Numbered from the stretch's first letter, positions 1 to 8,743 are shown. The stretch: 64,000 nucleotides of DNA from Synechococcus sp. RS9909 (GCF_014279595.1 NZ_CP047943.1:930001-994000); one strand, 5' to 3'. Notes: a model not told the origin generated them from the sequence alone. Numbers and translations are program-made.

Positions 1-41
1 TCCAGCGCGTCGGCCGTGTGATCTGGCAGCGGCAGGGTTAA
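1..41 (+). CDS. 3' end of an unidentified plus-strand gene (partial)
   Basis: The first bases read open in frame 3 up to a TAA stop at 39-41, giving a C-terminal tail QRVGRVIWQRQG whose codons mostly end in G or C, as in real genes of this window. Nothing of the body is visible, so the family cannot be named. It would converge on the small minus-strand gene that follows. The tail is only 12 codons, so chance is possible. Confidence 0.25.
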   Translation, partial: QRVGRVIWQRQG

Positions 42-91
42 CCCCCTCAGAACCCCTCAGTCGATGTCGCCGTATTCCTCCAGCAGGGCGA

Positions 92-409
92 TCATGTCGC
101 GGGCTCGTCGGATGTGGGTGGCGTTGGGTTCGAGCTGGACTTGGAGTTGGAGACAATCGCATCGAGCCTGGCGTCGAGCGCGGCGAGCCGTTCGTCGAGC
201 TTCCTCAATCGCTCGTCTTCTTTCTGCATCTGCTCGTCTTCTTTCTTCATCTGCAGCAGCCTCTGCTCGATTGCGTATCGCTTCACTCTCAAGTCGACGA
301 CCGGTCGCCAGTTGAGCTTCTGCAACAGCCGTCGCCAGGGCGGCAGCGATGCAAGGAACTCCTGCTTGCTGCGGTAAATCGACGGTAAGGGCTCGAAAGA
401 GTTCGACAT
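92..409 (-). CDS. Small coiled-coil hypothetical protein, possibly part of a frameshifted membrane protein
   Basis: I do not recognise the family. The 105-residue product starts at ATG 409. It has a polar N-terminal third with an aromatic and arginine-rich patch, a charged coiled coil from about residue 45 to 85 (repeats such as KEDEQMQKEDERLRKLDERL), and a short Ser/Pro/Thr tail. Codons in this frame end mostly in G or C, the signature of real genes here. A second minus-strand frame, open from 494 to 57, overlaps it completely. Only the first roughly 28 codons of that frame (a transmembrane-like segment) and its last 13 codons show the same codon signature. The gene could be intact, or one membrane-anchored coiled-coil protein broken by two compensating frameshifts. 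Confidence 0.5.
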   Translation of the reverse strand: MSNSFEPLPSIYRSKQEFLASLPPWRRLLQKLNWRPVVDLRVKRYAIEQRLLQMKKEDEQMQKEDERLRKLDERLAALDARLDAIVSNSKSSSNPTPPTSDEPAT

Positions 410-507
410 GGTCGTAACTGGTGAACAACGTGATCAGGGCCAGCAGCACGGCGGCGATCACCGTGACCCATCCCTGTCGATCCAGTGCCATCACCGTAGC
501 CAGCCCA

Positions 508-1794
508 TCACGGTTGTTCTGGGCTGACGCGATAGCGCGGGCGCACCGCCTGCAGCAGCGGCAGCACCAGCAGGCACACGAGGGCCATCAGCAGCCACAG
601 CACCAGGCCGTGGCCCTGGCCATCGAGCAGCACCCCGGCCAGCAGCGGTGCGCCCGTGGCGCTGATGGCGAAGCACTGGGAGAACAGGGCCATCGCCAGG
701 CCCCGATGCTGTAGGGGCGTTTCTTCCACCATCGCCTCCGCGGCCGTGGGCAGAAACGCGGCTTCGGCGAAGGCCATCGGCAGCACCGCCAGCACAATCA
801 AGCCAACGCCACCAGTCCAGAGAGCGGAGCCGGCGAGCAGCACACAGCCGCCGCTGAAACTCACCAGCCCCACCCCCAGCCCAAACCGCAGGCTGCGGCC
901 GGCCACCCAGTTGCCCACCGGCCATTGCAGCAGCACCAGCAATCCCAGCTGCAGCGCAATCAGCCCCCCACTCCAGGCTTCGCTCAGCGCTGGCCGGTCG
1001 AGACCGCCGCGCACCAGATCCAGAGGCAGGGCGCTCTGCAGCAGGGAAATCATGCCGGTGGCCACGATGCTCACCGCCAGCACGGGCAACAGGGGCAGCA
1101 GCCAGCTGCCGTGGCCGCTTGCCCCATCACCATCCGTGAAGCCTCCCTGCCTCGATCCCTGCCTCGATCCCTGCCTTGGATGCAGCATCGCCTCCCGGCC
1201 ATCGGGCAGGGGCCGCCAGATCAGCACCAGCAGCATGCTCAGCACGGCCGAGGCCTCCACCAGAAACACGCCGCGGATCAGGCCCAGGCCGGCGAGCACC
1301 GCACCGATCAGGGCTCCCATCGCCACGCCGAGGGCATCGGCGCTGCGGGCCAAGGCGTAGCCGCGGCTGGAGGGAAAGGCCCCGGTGCTCAGCGGCACGG
1401 CCAGTTCGATCGCCGGGAAATAGAGGCCAGCGGCGATGCCGATCAACAGCTGGCCGATCACATAGCCCTGGAAGCCCTGGGCCTGCAGCAGCACCAGATC
1501 AGCCGCCAGGGCCAGCAGCGCCGCCGCCCGCACGGGCCAGGAGCAGCGGAGGCCTCGATCAAGCAGGAGTCCGCAGAGCAAGCGCGCCACCGTGCCGATC
1601 AGGGCCGATGCCGCCAACCCCTGCCCCACCTGACTGGCGGACAGGTTCGCCTGGTGAAAAATGATCGGGGTCATGTAGATCACCCCACCGGCTCCGAGCG
1701 ATGCCAGCCAGCGGATCACGGCCAACTCCTGCAGGGCTGCGGGAAACTGGTGCCACCAGTGCAGTGGTCTGGGCCTTGCGACGACAACGCTCAA
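508..1794 (-). CDS. Major facilitator superfamily transporter
   Basis: This is a 428-residue polytopic membrane protein with about twelve hydrophobic segments, the normal size for the major facilitator superfamily. The first helices carry the Gly-rich stretch and the short basic loop (LLCGLLLDRGLR) after helix 2 that resembles the family's loop 2-3 motif. A soluble loop near the middle is built on a short tandem repeat (RQGS units). The substrate cannot be told; drug or metabolite efflux is possible. The start at 1794 sits about 30 bases from the divergently oriented hydrolase gene, so the two share a very short promoter interval. The 3' end faces the small coiled-coil gene. Confidence 0.85.
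   Translation of the reverse strand: MSVVVARPRPLHWWHQFPAALQELAVIRWLASLGAGGVIYMTPIIFHQANLSASQVGQGLAASALIGTVARLLCGLLLDRGLRCSWPVRAAALLALAADLVLLQAQGFQGYVIGQLLIGIAAGLYFPAIELAVPLSTGAFPSSRGYALARSADALGVAMGALIGAVLAGLGLIRGVFLVEASAVLSMLLVLIWRPLPDGREAMLHPRQGSRQGSRQGGFTDGDGASGHGSWLLPLLPVLAVSIVATGMISLLQSALPLDLVRGGLDRPALSEAWSGGLIALQLGLLVLLQWPVGNWVAGRSLRFGLGVGLVSFSGGCVLLAGSALWTGGVGLIVLAVLPMAFAEAAFLPTAAEAMVEETPLQHRGLAMALFSQCFAISATGAPLLAGVLLDGQGHGLVLWLLMALVCLLVLPLLQAVRPRYRVSPEQP
1144..1179. repeat. Three 12-bp tandem units inside the MFS gene
   Basis: The unit TCCCTGCCTCGA occurs at 1144-1155 and 1156-1167, followed by a third copy with two changes. On the coding (minus) strand it encodes Arg-Gln-Gly-Ser units in the cytoplasmic-loop region of the transporter. 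The unit length keeps the reading frame, so copy number can vary without breaking the gene. Confidence 0.8.
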
Positions 1795-1823
1795 CAGGAC
1801 GGCCCCCGTCGTGGCGGGTGGGA

Positions 1824-3419
1824 ATGGGTCTGGTGGCCAGTCTGCTGGTCGCCGCCAGCCCAGTGCGGCCGCTGCGGGCGGCCGAACAGCTGCAGGTGCA
1901 GCTCGATGGCATGGTCATCCCGCTGCAGATCGATGATCTGGTGGCGTGGGGGCGCTCCGGCGGTGTCAGCAATTCCGAGCTGGGCATCTGGCTGAATCTG
2001 CTCGAGCCCGACAGCCGTGAAGGGGTGCTGGAGCTGTTGCGCGCCCCACTGATCAACGACCGGAGCATGGCGCGGCAATTGCTCGGCAGCTGGGCCGGAC
2101 GTCGCCTGCTCGATGAGGTGGCTGACATTGTGCGCGTCGATGACGACAGCGCTGGCGACACCCTGCTGAACACGTTGGACAGCCTGCTCAATCGCCAGGA
2201 GCAGGTGTCGAGCCTGGATCTGCTGGAGGCCCTGCCGGCCAGCCACGTACGGCTGGATCTGGATGCCCTGCTGCAGGCCGCTGGGCATTGGCGTCAGCAG
2301 CTGCAACGCCAGCAGCAACTCGTGCGCCGCCTCGCCAGCGCGGCGCGAGATCAGGGGGTGTCGCAGGGGGCGGCGTCGCCATGGCTGGCTGCTTCCAGGG
2401 CGGCGCTCGGAGCCCGCGAGCCCGAGATCCAGCTGCTGCCGGTGAACCACCGCGCCCAACCTCTGCGTCTGCAGCTCTGGCGGCCCCAGCCGGGAGCGCC
2501 CGCCCACAGCACCTGGCTGGTGTGGATGCCGGGGCTGGGGGGCAGCCCGGATCACTTCCGCTGGTTGGGCCGGGCCCTGAGCCGCCGCGGTTGGTCGGTG
2601 CTTGTGCTCGAGCATCCGGGCAGTGATGCCGAAGCGGTGAAGGCCCTGCTCGATGGCCGTCGGCCGCCGCCGGGGGCTGAAGTGGTCCCCGACCGTCTGC
2701 GCGATCTGGAGGCGGTGCTGGCGGCCCGCCGCCGCGGCACGATTGCCCTGCCCGGTGAGCAGCTTGTGCTCGGTGGCCATTCCCTCGGCGCACTGACGGC
2801 GTTGCTCGGGGCGGGAGCCCGGCCCCGGAGCGGCCTGGACCGCCGCTGTGCCACCGCCCTCGATGACATCCCCCTCAGCAACCTCTCCCGCCTGCTGCAG
2901 TGCCAGCTGGCTGAGGTGGCGTTGCCCTCGCCTCCTGCCGAGAGCACGCCACCGGCGGATCTGGTGGGCCTGATCGGCATGAACAGCTTCGGGAGCCTGC
3001 TCTGGCCCAGGAACCGGCCCCTGCAGCTGCCCGTCCCCATGCTCTTCAGTGGCGGCAGCCTCGATCTGATCACCCCGCCCCAGAGTGAACAGTTGGGGCT
3101 GATGCTGGCGCTGGCGTCCCATCCGGCCAGCCGTGCTGTAGTTGTTGATGGTGCCAGCCACTTCTCGCCGGTGCGGGTGGAAGGACAGGCGGGTGAGGGC
3201 CAGGGGGAGGATCTGTTCCGGCTTGGCAAGGAGCTGGTGGGCGTCCAGCCCCTGCAGGTTCAGGCTCTTTTGGAAGACGAAATTGTGGTGTTTCTTGAGC
3301 AGCTCGAAGGCTCCCGCCCAGAGGCGGCGGCACAGACCAGCAGCCTGCATCGCCGGATCGGCGATCTGCAGCTGCACCGCCTCAACCGCGACGCCGCTGC
3401 GCGCCTGCTGGCTGACTAG
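1824..3419 (+). CDS. Secreted alpha/beta hydrolase, cyanobacterial lipase-like
   Basis: The product belongs to the alpha/beta hydrolase fold. The chosen ATG at 1824 gives a hydrophobic signal peptide ending near LRAAEQ, so the enzyme should act in the periplasm or on a membrane face. The N-terminal 200 residues resemble the DUF1400-type domain that precedes cyanobacterial hydrolases of this kind. The catalytic part has the nucleophile elbow GGHSLG, a strand with SGGSLDLITPP holding the likely acid, and GASHFSPV holding the likely histidine. The substrate is unknown; an ester or lipid is the usual guess. An in-frame GTG at 1818 is an alternative start. The gene converges on the ABC permease gene with about 12 bases between stops. 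Confidence 0.8.
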   Translation: MGLVASLLVAASPVRPLRAAEQLQVQLDGMVIPLQIDDLVAWGRSGGVSNSELGIWLNLLEPDSREGVLELLRAPLINDRSMARQLLGSWAGRRLLDEVADIVRVDDDSAGDTLLNTLDSLLNRQEQVSSLDLLEALPASHVRLDLDALLQAAGHWRQQLQRQQQLVRRLASAARDQGVSQGAASPWLAASRAALGAREPEIQLLPVNHRAQPLRLQLWRPQPGAPAHSTWLVWMPGLGGSPDHFRWLGRALSRRGWSVLVLEHPGSDAEAVKALLDGRRPPPGAEVVPDRLRDLEAVLAARRRGTIALPGEQLVLGGHSLGALTALLGAGARPRSGLDRRCATALDDIPLSNLSRLLQCQLAEVALPSPPAESTPPADLVGLIGMNSFGSLLWPRNRPLQLPVPMLFSGGSLDLITPPQSEQLGLMLALASHPASRAVVVDGASHFSPVRVEGQAGEGQGEDLFRLGKELVGVQPLQVQALLEDEIVVFLEQLEGSRPEAAAQTSSLHRRIGDLQLHRLNRDAAARLLAD

Positions 3420-3431
3420 GGCCGCTGCCGT

Positions 3432-4451
3432 TCAGTAACGCACCCTGGGATCGAGCAGGGCCACCAGCAGATCCACGAGCACGCTCACCATCACCACCAG
3501 CGCCGCCACCACCACCACAATTCCCTGCACCACCGGGTAATCGCGTTGGTTGATGCTCTCCTGCAGCCGCAGGGCGATGCCCGGCCAGGAAAAGGTCACC
3601 TCGATCAGCAGGGCGCCGCCGATCAGGGACGCCACCGTGATCCCGGCGATGGTGAGCACCGGCAACAGGGCATTGGGGAGGGCGTGACGCAGCACCACCT
3701 GGGTTTCGCTCAGGCCGCGGCTCCGGGCTGCCTCCACGTAATCCGAGCGCAACGCCCGGCGCAGGTTGAGGCGTAGAGCGTTGGTGAAAATGCCGCTGAG
3801 CAGCAGCCCGAGGGTGCAGGCGGGCAGCAGCAGGTGACGCAAGGCCCCCTGCAGGGCGGGCCAGTCGCCACTGCGCCAGCTATCGAGAATCAGGAAACCA
3901 CTGCCATCGGGGGGCACCAGGCTTGGGGGGAAACGCCCGCCCACCGGCAGCCAGCCGAGGATCACCGCAAACAGCAGTTGCACCAGCATCGCCACCCAGA
4001 AGGGCGGCAGGGCGTAGGTGCCGATGCCGTAGAAGCGACCGGCCAGGTCGAGCTTGCCCTCCGGGCGGGCGATGCCACTGAAGCCCACCGCCAGGCCGCT
4101 CAGCGCCGCCACCAGCAGGGCTGTGAGGCTCAGCTCCAGACTGGCGGGCAGGGCGCGGCGGATGATCTCCCCCACCGGCTCCTGGTTGATCAGGGCCCGG
4201 CCCAGGTCGCCGTGGAGCAGGCCGTTGAGAAAGTCGAGATATTGATGAGCGAGGGGTTGGTCGAGGCCGAGACGCGCGCGCAGCAGGGCCTTGGCCGCCG
4301 CCGGTGCGCGGCTGCCGAGCACCGCATCCACCGGATCCCCCGGGGCGACCCGCAACAGCAGAAACACCAGACTGGCGATCAGCCAGAGCATCACCGGCGC
4401 CAGGGCGAGGCGGGTGGCGCCGTAACGCAGCAGCTCCCGAGCCCGCGCCAT
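3432..4451 (-). CDS. ABC transporter permease, DppB/OppB type
   Basis: This 339-residue membrane protein has the layout of peptide/nickel-type permease B subunits. An N-terminal helix runs into the LLRVAPGDPVDAVLG stretch typical of DppB, a periplasmic segment follows with LGLDQPLAHQYLDFL and GDLGRAL, and then the binding-protein-dependent transport core. The cytoplasmic EAA-like loop is YVEAARSRGLSETQVVLRHALPNA. Its ATG overlaps the stop of the upstream substrate-binding gene by one base (TGATG), so the two are translationally coupled. No second permease or ATPase gene lies nearby; these must be encoded elsewhere. Confidence 0.92.
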   Translation of the reverse strand: MARARELLRYGATRLALAPVMLWLIASLVFLLLRVAPGDPVDAVLGSRAPAAAKALLRARLGLDQPLAHQYLDFLNGLLHGDLGRALINQEPVGEIIRRALPASLELSLTALLVAALSGLAVGFSGIARPEGKLDLAGRFYGIGTYALPPFWVAMLVQLLFAVILGWLPVGGRFPPSLVPPDGSGFLILDSWRSGDWPALQGALRHLLLPACTLGLLLSGIFTNALRLNLRRALRSDYVEAARSRGLSETQVVLRHALPNALLPVLTIAGITVASLIGGALLIEVTFSWPGIALRLQESINQRDYPVVQGIVVVVAALVVMVSVLVDLLVALLDPRVRY

Positions 4452-6025
4452 CAGCTCTGGCTCCGCAGGCGGGCCAGATCCAACAAGCCGCTGCCATCAA
4501 AGCGCGGTGGTGCCATGTGGGTCTGGGCCCAGGCCTTGGGGGTCACCAGCCACACCGGCAGATAGGCGGCGCCTGCGGCCGCCATCGCATCGACGCGGTT
4601 CAGCTGCCGGAGCCGCGCCTCGCCCTGCAGGCTGTCGCTGCGGCGCAGGGCGGGCTCCAGGCCAGGCGTGGTCCAGAAACTGCCGCTGCTCACCGCTTCC
4701 CCGGCGTCGCAGACGTCACCACGGGAGCGGCTGCAGCTGAGCATCGGCACCAGAAACGCCTCCGGATCGGGATAGGTGGCTCCCCAGTCGAGCATCACCG
4801 CTTTGAACGCCCCCTCGCCGAGCTGACGGTAAACCGTGGTGGATTCCACGCCCTCCAGCTTCAGGTGCACGCAGTCGGGCAGATCCCGGGCCAGTTGGGC
4901 CTGCCAGGTGAGGGCCATCAGGCGGTCGGAGGGCACATTGGTGCGGTAGGTGAACGGCAGCGTCAACCGCGTGCCCTCGCAGTAGCCCGCCTGCCGGAAC
5001 AACTGGCGGGCCTGGTCTGGCGCATAGCGCGGCCAGGGTTCGCTGGCGCCGCCGCGCAGGTCGGGCGGGATCAGGGAGCGCAGCGGTCGGCGTTGATCGT
5101 GACTGACGCGCCGGCTGATCAGGGGCCGGTTGAGGCTGTGGGCCAGGGCCTGGCGCACGAGTCGGTTCTGCAGCGGTGGTGCATTGCTGAGCAGGGTGAT
5201 GTAGCCGATGTTGAGGGCGGGGCCGCTGCTCTGCAGCAGCAGCCCCTTGGCAGCGCGGCGATCCAGGGCCAGGCGCTGGTCTTCATCGATGGAATCCGAC
5301 AGCAGCACATCCACCTCGCCGCTGCGCAGGGCACCGAACAGGGCGGTGGAGTTGCTGAGGTGGATCAGGTCGAGGCCCTGATTGCTCGGTGCCTCGCCCC
5401 AGTAGGCGGCAAACGGGCTGAGCCGTTGCTGCGTGGAGCTGAACCGCACCAGCCGGTAGGGGCCGGTGCCCACGAAGTGATCGTTGAGGAAACGGTCTCC
5501 GTACTTGGCATAGGCCTGCGGCGACACCGGGGTGAGATAGGGAGAGGTGAGCAGACTTTCCAGGGAACTGGAGGGTCTGCTGAGCCGTAAGCGCAGCAGG
5601 AAAGGTGCGGGGGTCTCGATCGCATCGATCCGATCGCCCACCACATAGCTCTGGGTGCCGATGCGCAGGAAGCGCCGCAGGCTGAAGGCCATGGCGGCGG
5701 CATCAAAGCGGCTGCCGTCGTGGAAGCGCACATCGCGACGCAGGGGAATTGTTACCGTGCGGCCCCCATCGCTGAGTTGGGGCTGGCTGGCCGCCAGCTG
5801 GGGCGTCAGCCGGCCGTCCGCCTCCCGTTGATACAGGGTGTCGCCCAGGGCGCTGAGCAGTTGAAGGGTGCCGGTGGTGCTGGCCTGGGCCGGATCCAGC
5901 GACACGATCCGTCCAGCACTGGCCACGGTGAGGCGCTGGCGATCGCGAGGCGGTTGGCAGGCCAGTTGCGTGACGCTGAGGGCGGCCAGCAATGCCGCAG
6001 CTCGCCAGCCTGAACGCCTGACCAT
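4451..6025 (-). CDS. ABC transporter substrate-binding lipoprotein, family 5
   Basis: This 524-residue protein is a solute-binding protein of the peptide/opine/nickel family (SBP_bac_5). The N-terminus is a lipoprotein signal with a lipobox-like TQLAC, so Cys23 should be lipidated and the protein anchored in the periplasm. Family marks include SLDPAQASTTGTLQL near the start, a block reading RFHDGSRFDAAAMAFSLRR, and a NHFVGTGP-type segment (here DHFVGTGPYRLVRF). It likely binds oligopeptides or a related ligand and delivers it to the coupled permease just downstream. Its start abuts the stop of the small upstream gene with no gap. Confidence 0.9.
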   Translation of the reverse strand: MVRRSGWRAAALLAALSVTQLACQPPRDRQRLTVASAGRIVSLDPAQASTTGTLQLLSALGDTLYQREADGRLTPQLAASQPQLSDGGRTVTIPLRRDVRFHDGSRFDAAAMAFSLRRFLRIGTQSYVVGDRIDAIETPAPFLLRLRLSRPSSSLESLLTSPYLTPVSPQAYAKYGDRFLNDHFVGTGPYRLVRFSSTQQRLSPFAAYWGEAPSNQGLDLIHLSNSTALFGALRSGEVDVLLSDSIDEDQRLALDRRAAKGLLLQSSGPALNIGYITLLSNAPPLQNRLVRQALAHSLNRPLISRRVSHDQRRPLRSLIPPDLRGGASEPWPRYAPDQARQLFRQAGYCEGTRLTLPFTYRTNVPSDRLMALTWQAQLARDLPDCVHLKLEGVESTTVYRQLGEGAFKAVMLDWGATYPDPEAFLVPMLSCSRSRGDVCDAGEAVSSGSFWTTPGLEPALRRSDSLQGEARLRQLNRVDAMAAAGAAYLPVWLVTPKAWAQTHMAPPRFDGSGLLDLARLRSQS

Positions 6026-6295
6026 TCAGCGGTGCGGGGCCCGGCCGGACAGCGTCGTCGACTGCTCCCGGGGAATCTGTTGCAGGGGCACTTCAAACAC
6101 GCGGGAGCCACCCTTGGGCTGCAGGGGCCAGCGGCGCACCCAGCAGCGGTTGTGGGCATTGTCGACGCCGATCACCTGGAAGAGGTCGGTGCTGCTGTCG
6201 ATCCGGATGCAGTCACCCTGGTGCAGATCCATGGAGGGGTGCGACACGGTTGCGCTGCAGCGTTGCCCCGGGGCTGTGATCAGTTCGTTCGGCAT
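6026..6295 (-). CDS. Small conserved-type hypothetical protein
   Basis: The 89-residue product is soluble with no signal or membrane segment and is not a family I can name. It looks like a compact beta-rich domain: short strands alternate with turns, including a DCIRIDSSTDLFQVIGVD stretch and two tryptophans. Codons end mostly in G or C, supporting a real gene. Its stop directly abuts the ATG of the substrate-binding protein gene, so it is probably the first gene of the same transcript. A role in transport is not implied by the sequence. Confidence 0.7.
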   Translation of the reverse strand: MPNELITAPGQRCSATVSHPSMDLHQGDCIRIDSSTDLFQVIGVDNAHNRCWVRRWPLQPKGGSRVFEVPLQQIPREQSTTLSGRAPHR

Positions 6296-6409
6296 GAACC
6301 GCTGGGAGCACAGATCGGCAAATGCAGACCCGGCTTGTGATGGTTCTTACGACTTTGCCCCATGCCGGGGTGGGTGTGCCAGTGGGGGAACGCCACGGTC
6401 AGGGGTTCC

Positions 6410-7732
6410 TCAGAGACAGCCCAGATGGGCGGCGATGCCACGCACCTCCGCCTGGGTGGTGATGGCGGCCAGGGCCTGCTCGAGGTTGCCGTTGCTCACT
6501 TCATGGGTGATCACAACGATTTCGGCCCCTGCATCACTGGCATCGAACTGCACGATCGACTGGATGGAGACACCGTGTTGGCCGAAACAGGTGCCGATCT
6601 GGCCGATCACACCGGGTGCATCGTCTGTCTGGAAACGCAAATAGTTGCGTTGGCGGATCGCGCCGCTGTCCACCAGATGGCAAGCGCGCCAGCTGCTGGC
6701 GGCCAGCAGGGGATCGAGGTTGCCGTCCGCATCGTCGAGTTGGCGGATGCCGGCGATGTTGAGAATGTCGGCCACCACCGCGGACGCGGTGGGTCCGGCC
6801 CCGGCTCCCGGTCCGTAGAACATCACCCGACCGATCGGATCCCCTTCCACCAGGATCGCGTTGTTCACCCCGTGCACACCGGCGAGGGGGTGGTCGTGGG
6901 GCACGAGGGTGGGTTGCACGCGCACGGCCAGCGGCAGGGCATGGCTGCTGCCGTCAAGGCCAGCGCCATCCATCCGCTCGGCCACGGCCAGCAGCTTGAC
7001 GCTGTAGTCGAGTTGGGTGGCGTAATCCACATCCCGGCCCTGCAGGCGGCTGATGCCGGCGGTGGGAATGCCGCTGCGGGGGATCGGCCCACCGAAGGCC
7101 AGGCCGGCGAGAATTGCGATCTTGTCGGCCGCATCGAGACCATCCACATCGGCGGCCGGGTCGGCTTCCGCATAGCCCAGCTCCTGGGCCTGACGCAGCA
7201 CCTCGGTGTAGTCGGCGCCCTCCTGGGCCATGCGGCTCAGGATGTAGTTGGTGGTGCCATTGATGATGCCGCTCACCCGCTCGATCCGGTTGCCGCCGAG
7301 CGACTGCTTGAGCGGCTCAATGATCGGGATGCCGCCACCCACCGCCGCTTCAATCAGCACGTACACCCCGGCTGCGGCAGCAGCGGCGGCGATTTCTTCG
7401 CCATGGCGGGCGATCACCGCCTTGTTGGCGGTGACCACCGATTTGCCGGCGGCGATGGCGCGCATGATCAGGGTGCGGGCCGGCTCCAGCCCGCCCATCA
7501 CCTCCACCACCACCTGCACGGCGGGATCATCCACCACCGCCTCCGGGTCGGTGGTGAGCACGGCGGGATCGAGCGCCACCGGTCGGGGCCGATCGAGATC
7601 GCGCACCGCCACCCGCACGAGGTCCAGGTCGGCCACCAGGGGGTGACGGCCATCCGGCGTCTGCAGAATCTGCGCGACGCCGCCACCGACGGTGCCCAGG
7701 CCCAGCAGGCCGATGCCGATCCTCGTCGTCAT
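6410..7732 (-). CDS. hom: Homoserine dehydrogenase
   Basis: This cytosolic enzyme reduces aspartate semialdehyde to homoserine, the branch point to threonine and methionine. The N-terminus has the Rossmann glycine motif GIGLLGLGTVGGGV. The central catalytic domain contains the family block NGTTNYILSRM and the region GLDAADKIAILAGLAFGG. The last 80 residues form an ACT domain (APGVIGQIGTCFGQHGVSIQ), the usual site of threonine feedback control. At 440 residues it has the full length of bacterial monofunctional enzymes. The gene is followed on the same strand by the ABC transport genes after a gap of about 115 bases and preceded by sufE. Confidence 0.96.
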   Translation of the reverse strand: MTTRIGIGLLGLGTVGGGVAQILQTPDGRHPLVADLDLVRVAVRDLDRPRPVALDPAVLTTDPEAVVDDPAVQVVVEVMGGLEPARTLIMRAIAAGKSVVTANKAVIARHGEEIAAAAAAAGVYVLIEAAVGGGIPIIEPLKQSLGGNRIERVSGIINGTTNYILSRMAQEGADYTEVLRQAQELGYAEADPAADVDGLDAADKIAILAGLAFGGPIPRSGIPTAGISRLQGRDVDYATQLDYSVKLLAVAERMDGAGLDGSSHALPLAVRVQPTLVPHDHPLAGVHGVNNAILVEGDPIGRVMFYGPGAGAGPTASAVVADILNIAGIRQLDDADGNLDPLLAASSWRACHLVDSGAIRQRNYLRFQTDDAPGVIGQIGTCFGQHGVSIQSIVQFDASDAGAEIVVITHEVSNGNLEQALAAITTQAEVRGIAAHLGCL

Positions 7733-7768
7733 GGCGTCGTGTCCGATCCAGTCGTCAATCCAACGACT

Positions 7769-8230
7769 TTATGCAGCGGTGGGATCGCTGGAACGGCTGA
7801 GTTGAGCGGCCTGGGCCTGCATCATGCGCAGGATGTTGAGAAAGCCGTTGGCCCTCGACGGTGTGAGGCTCGCCTGGAGGCCGGTGGCGGCGATGAAGCT
7901 GGGATCCACGGCCTGCACCTGGTCGGGGCTGAGATCACGCAGGCCCTGGATCAACAGAGCGAGCAGTCCCTTGGTGATCAGGGCATCGGAGGCGCCTTGC
8001 CACTGCACGCTGCCATCCACCAGCCTGGCGTCCACGAACACCTGGGAGACGCAGCCCTGCACCTTGCGTTCCTCGGTCTGCAGTTCCTGGGGCATGTCCG
8101 GCAGTTTTTTGGCCAGCCAGAGCACGTATTCGTAGCGCTTGCGTGGATCGCTGGTGCTGCTGAGCCGCTCCACCAGCTTGTCCAGGTTCGGGCTGCCGTA
8201 GCGGCTCACTGCGCTGTCCCGTTCCTGCAT
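7769..8230 (-). CDS. sufE: SufE-type cysteine desulfurase activator
   Basis: The 153-residue protein matches SufE, which accepts persulfide sulfur from the cysteine desulfurase SufS for iron-sulfur cluster assembly. The active cysteine is Cys60 in VQGCVSQV, the hallmark motif. The N-terminal helices contain the RYEYVLWLAKKLPDMP block, and the C-terminal half has the family's ALITKGLLALLI and LSPDQV helices. It lies between hom and an exported membrane protein gene on the same strand. Iron-sulfur supply fits an organism rich in photosynthetic and ferredoxin proteins. Confidence 0.95.
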   Translation of the reverse strand: MQERDSAVSRYGSPNLDKLVERLSSTSDPRKRYEYVLWLAKKLPDMPQELQTEERKVQGCVSQVFVDARLVDGSVQWQGASDALITKGLLALLIQGLRDLSPDQVQAVDPSFIAATGLQASLTPSRANGFLNILRMMQAQAAQLSRSSDPTAA

Positions 8231-8236
8231 CGCGTC

Positions 8237-8743
8237 TCAACCCTGGCGTGAGCGCCGCACCTTAACCAGCCAGCCGGCGCTGCCGATCAGGGCAACACCG
8301 CCGAGCAGCCCGGCCGATGGCCAGAGCTCCCGGTGGTGGTGAGGCCCTTCGCTCACCTGATCGAGTTGCACCCGGCCCTGGCGAACCGGCAGTTCCAGAT
8401 AGTCGCGATGCCCGGGGCCTCCATCCACCTGCAGTTCCACGCTGCCGTTCTGAAGCTCGGCGGGCAGGGTCACCTGGAGGCGGCCGTCAGCGTCGAGACG
8501 CCCGAGCTCCGCACCGGGGCTGCCATCGGCCTTGAGAAGCCGCACCACCGCATCCTTGGTGGGTTCCCCTGAGGAGAAGCTGCTGCTGAGTTGGAGCGAC
8601 CCATCGAGGTAGGTGAGGGTGCTCTCGATGGCGTGGGCCGAGGCCGGGCGAGGCATCAGGGGCAGCAGGCTGGCCAAGCCCAGGAGCAGCAGCAGGCCGA
8701 AACGGGAGGCGGCGGGCATGGCATCGGGATCAGTGGGCTTCAT
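8237..8743 (-). CDS. Exported, membrane-anchored hypothetical protein with an N-terminal histidine after processing
   Basis: I do not recognise a named family. The 168-residue product has a signal peptide whose hydrophobic core ends at PRPASA, followed by HAIESTLTYLDG. Cleavage after ASA would leave histidine as the first residue. A beta-sandwich-like region follows, with wording like carboxypeptidase-regulatory or NikM/DUF4198-type domains (SGEPTKDAVVRLL then LGRLDADGRLQVTLP). Near residue 135 comes HHHREL, then a C-terminal transmembrane helix and a basic tail. The domain would therefore face the periplasm or lumen. An exposed N-terminal histidine and a histidine cluster suggest metal binding, which is inference. 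The stop lies six bases before the sufE start. Confidence 0.75.
   Translation of the reverse strand: MKPTDPDAMPAASRFGLLLLLGLASLLPLMPRPASAHAIESTLTYLDGSLQLSSSFSSGEPTKDAVVRLLKADGSPGAELGRLDADGRLQVTLPAELQNGSVELQVDGGPGHRDYLELPVRQGRVQLDQVSEGPHHHRELWPSAGLLGGVALIGSAGWLVKVRRSRQG

Noticed and set aside
57-494. Treating the 145-codon frame at the left edge as the main gene
   Set aside because: Its middle uses A/T-ending codons while the overlapping 105-codon frame has the window's normal codon style, so it is reported only as a possible broken or overlapping frame.
6362-8251. Long plus-strand frame opposite hom and sufE
   Set aside because: The composition is that of an antisense shadow, and both strands' real genes there are clear.
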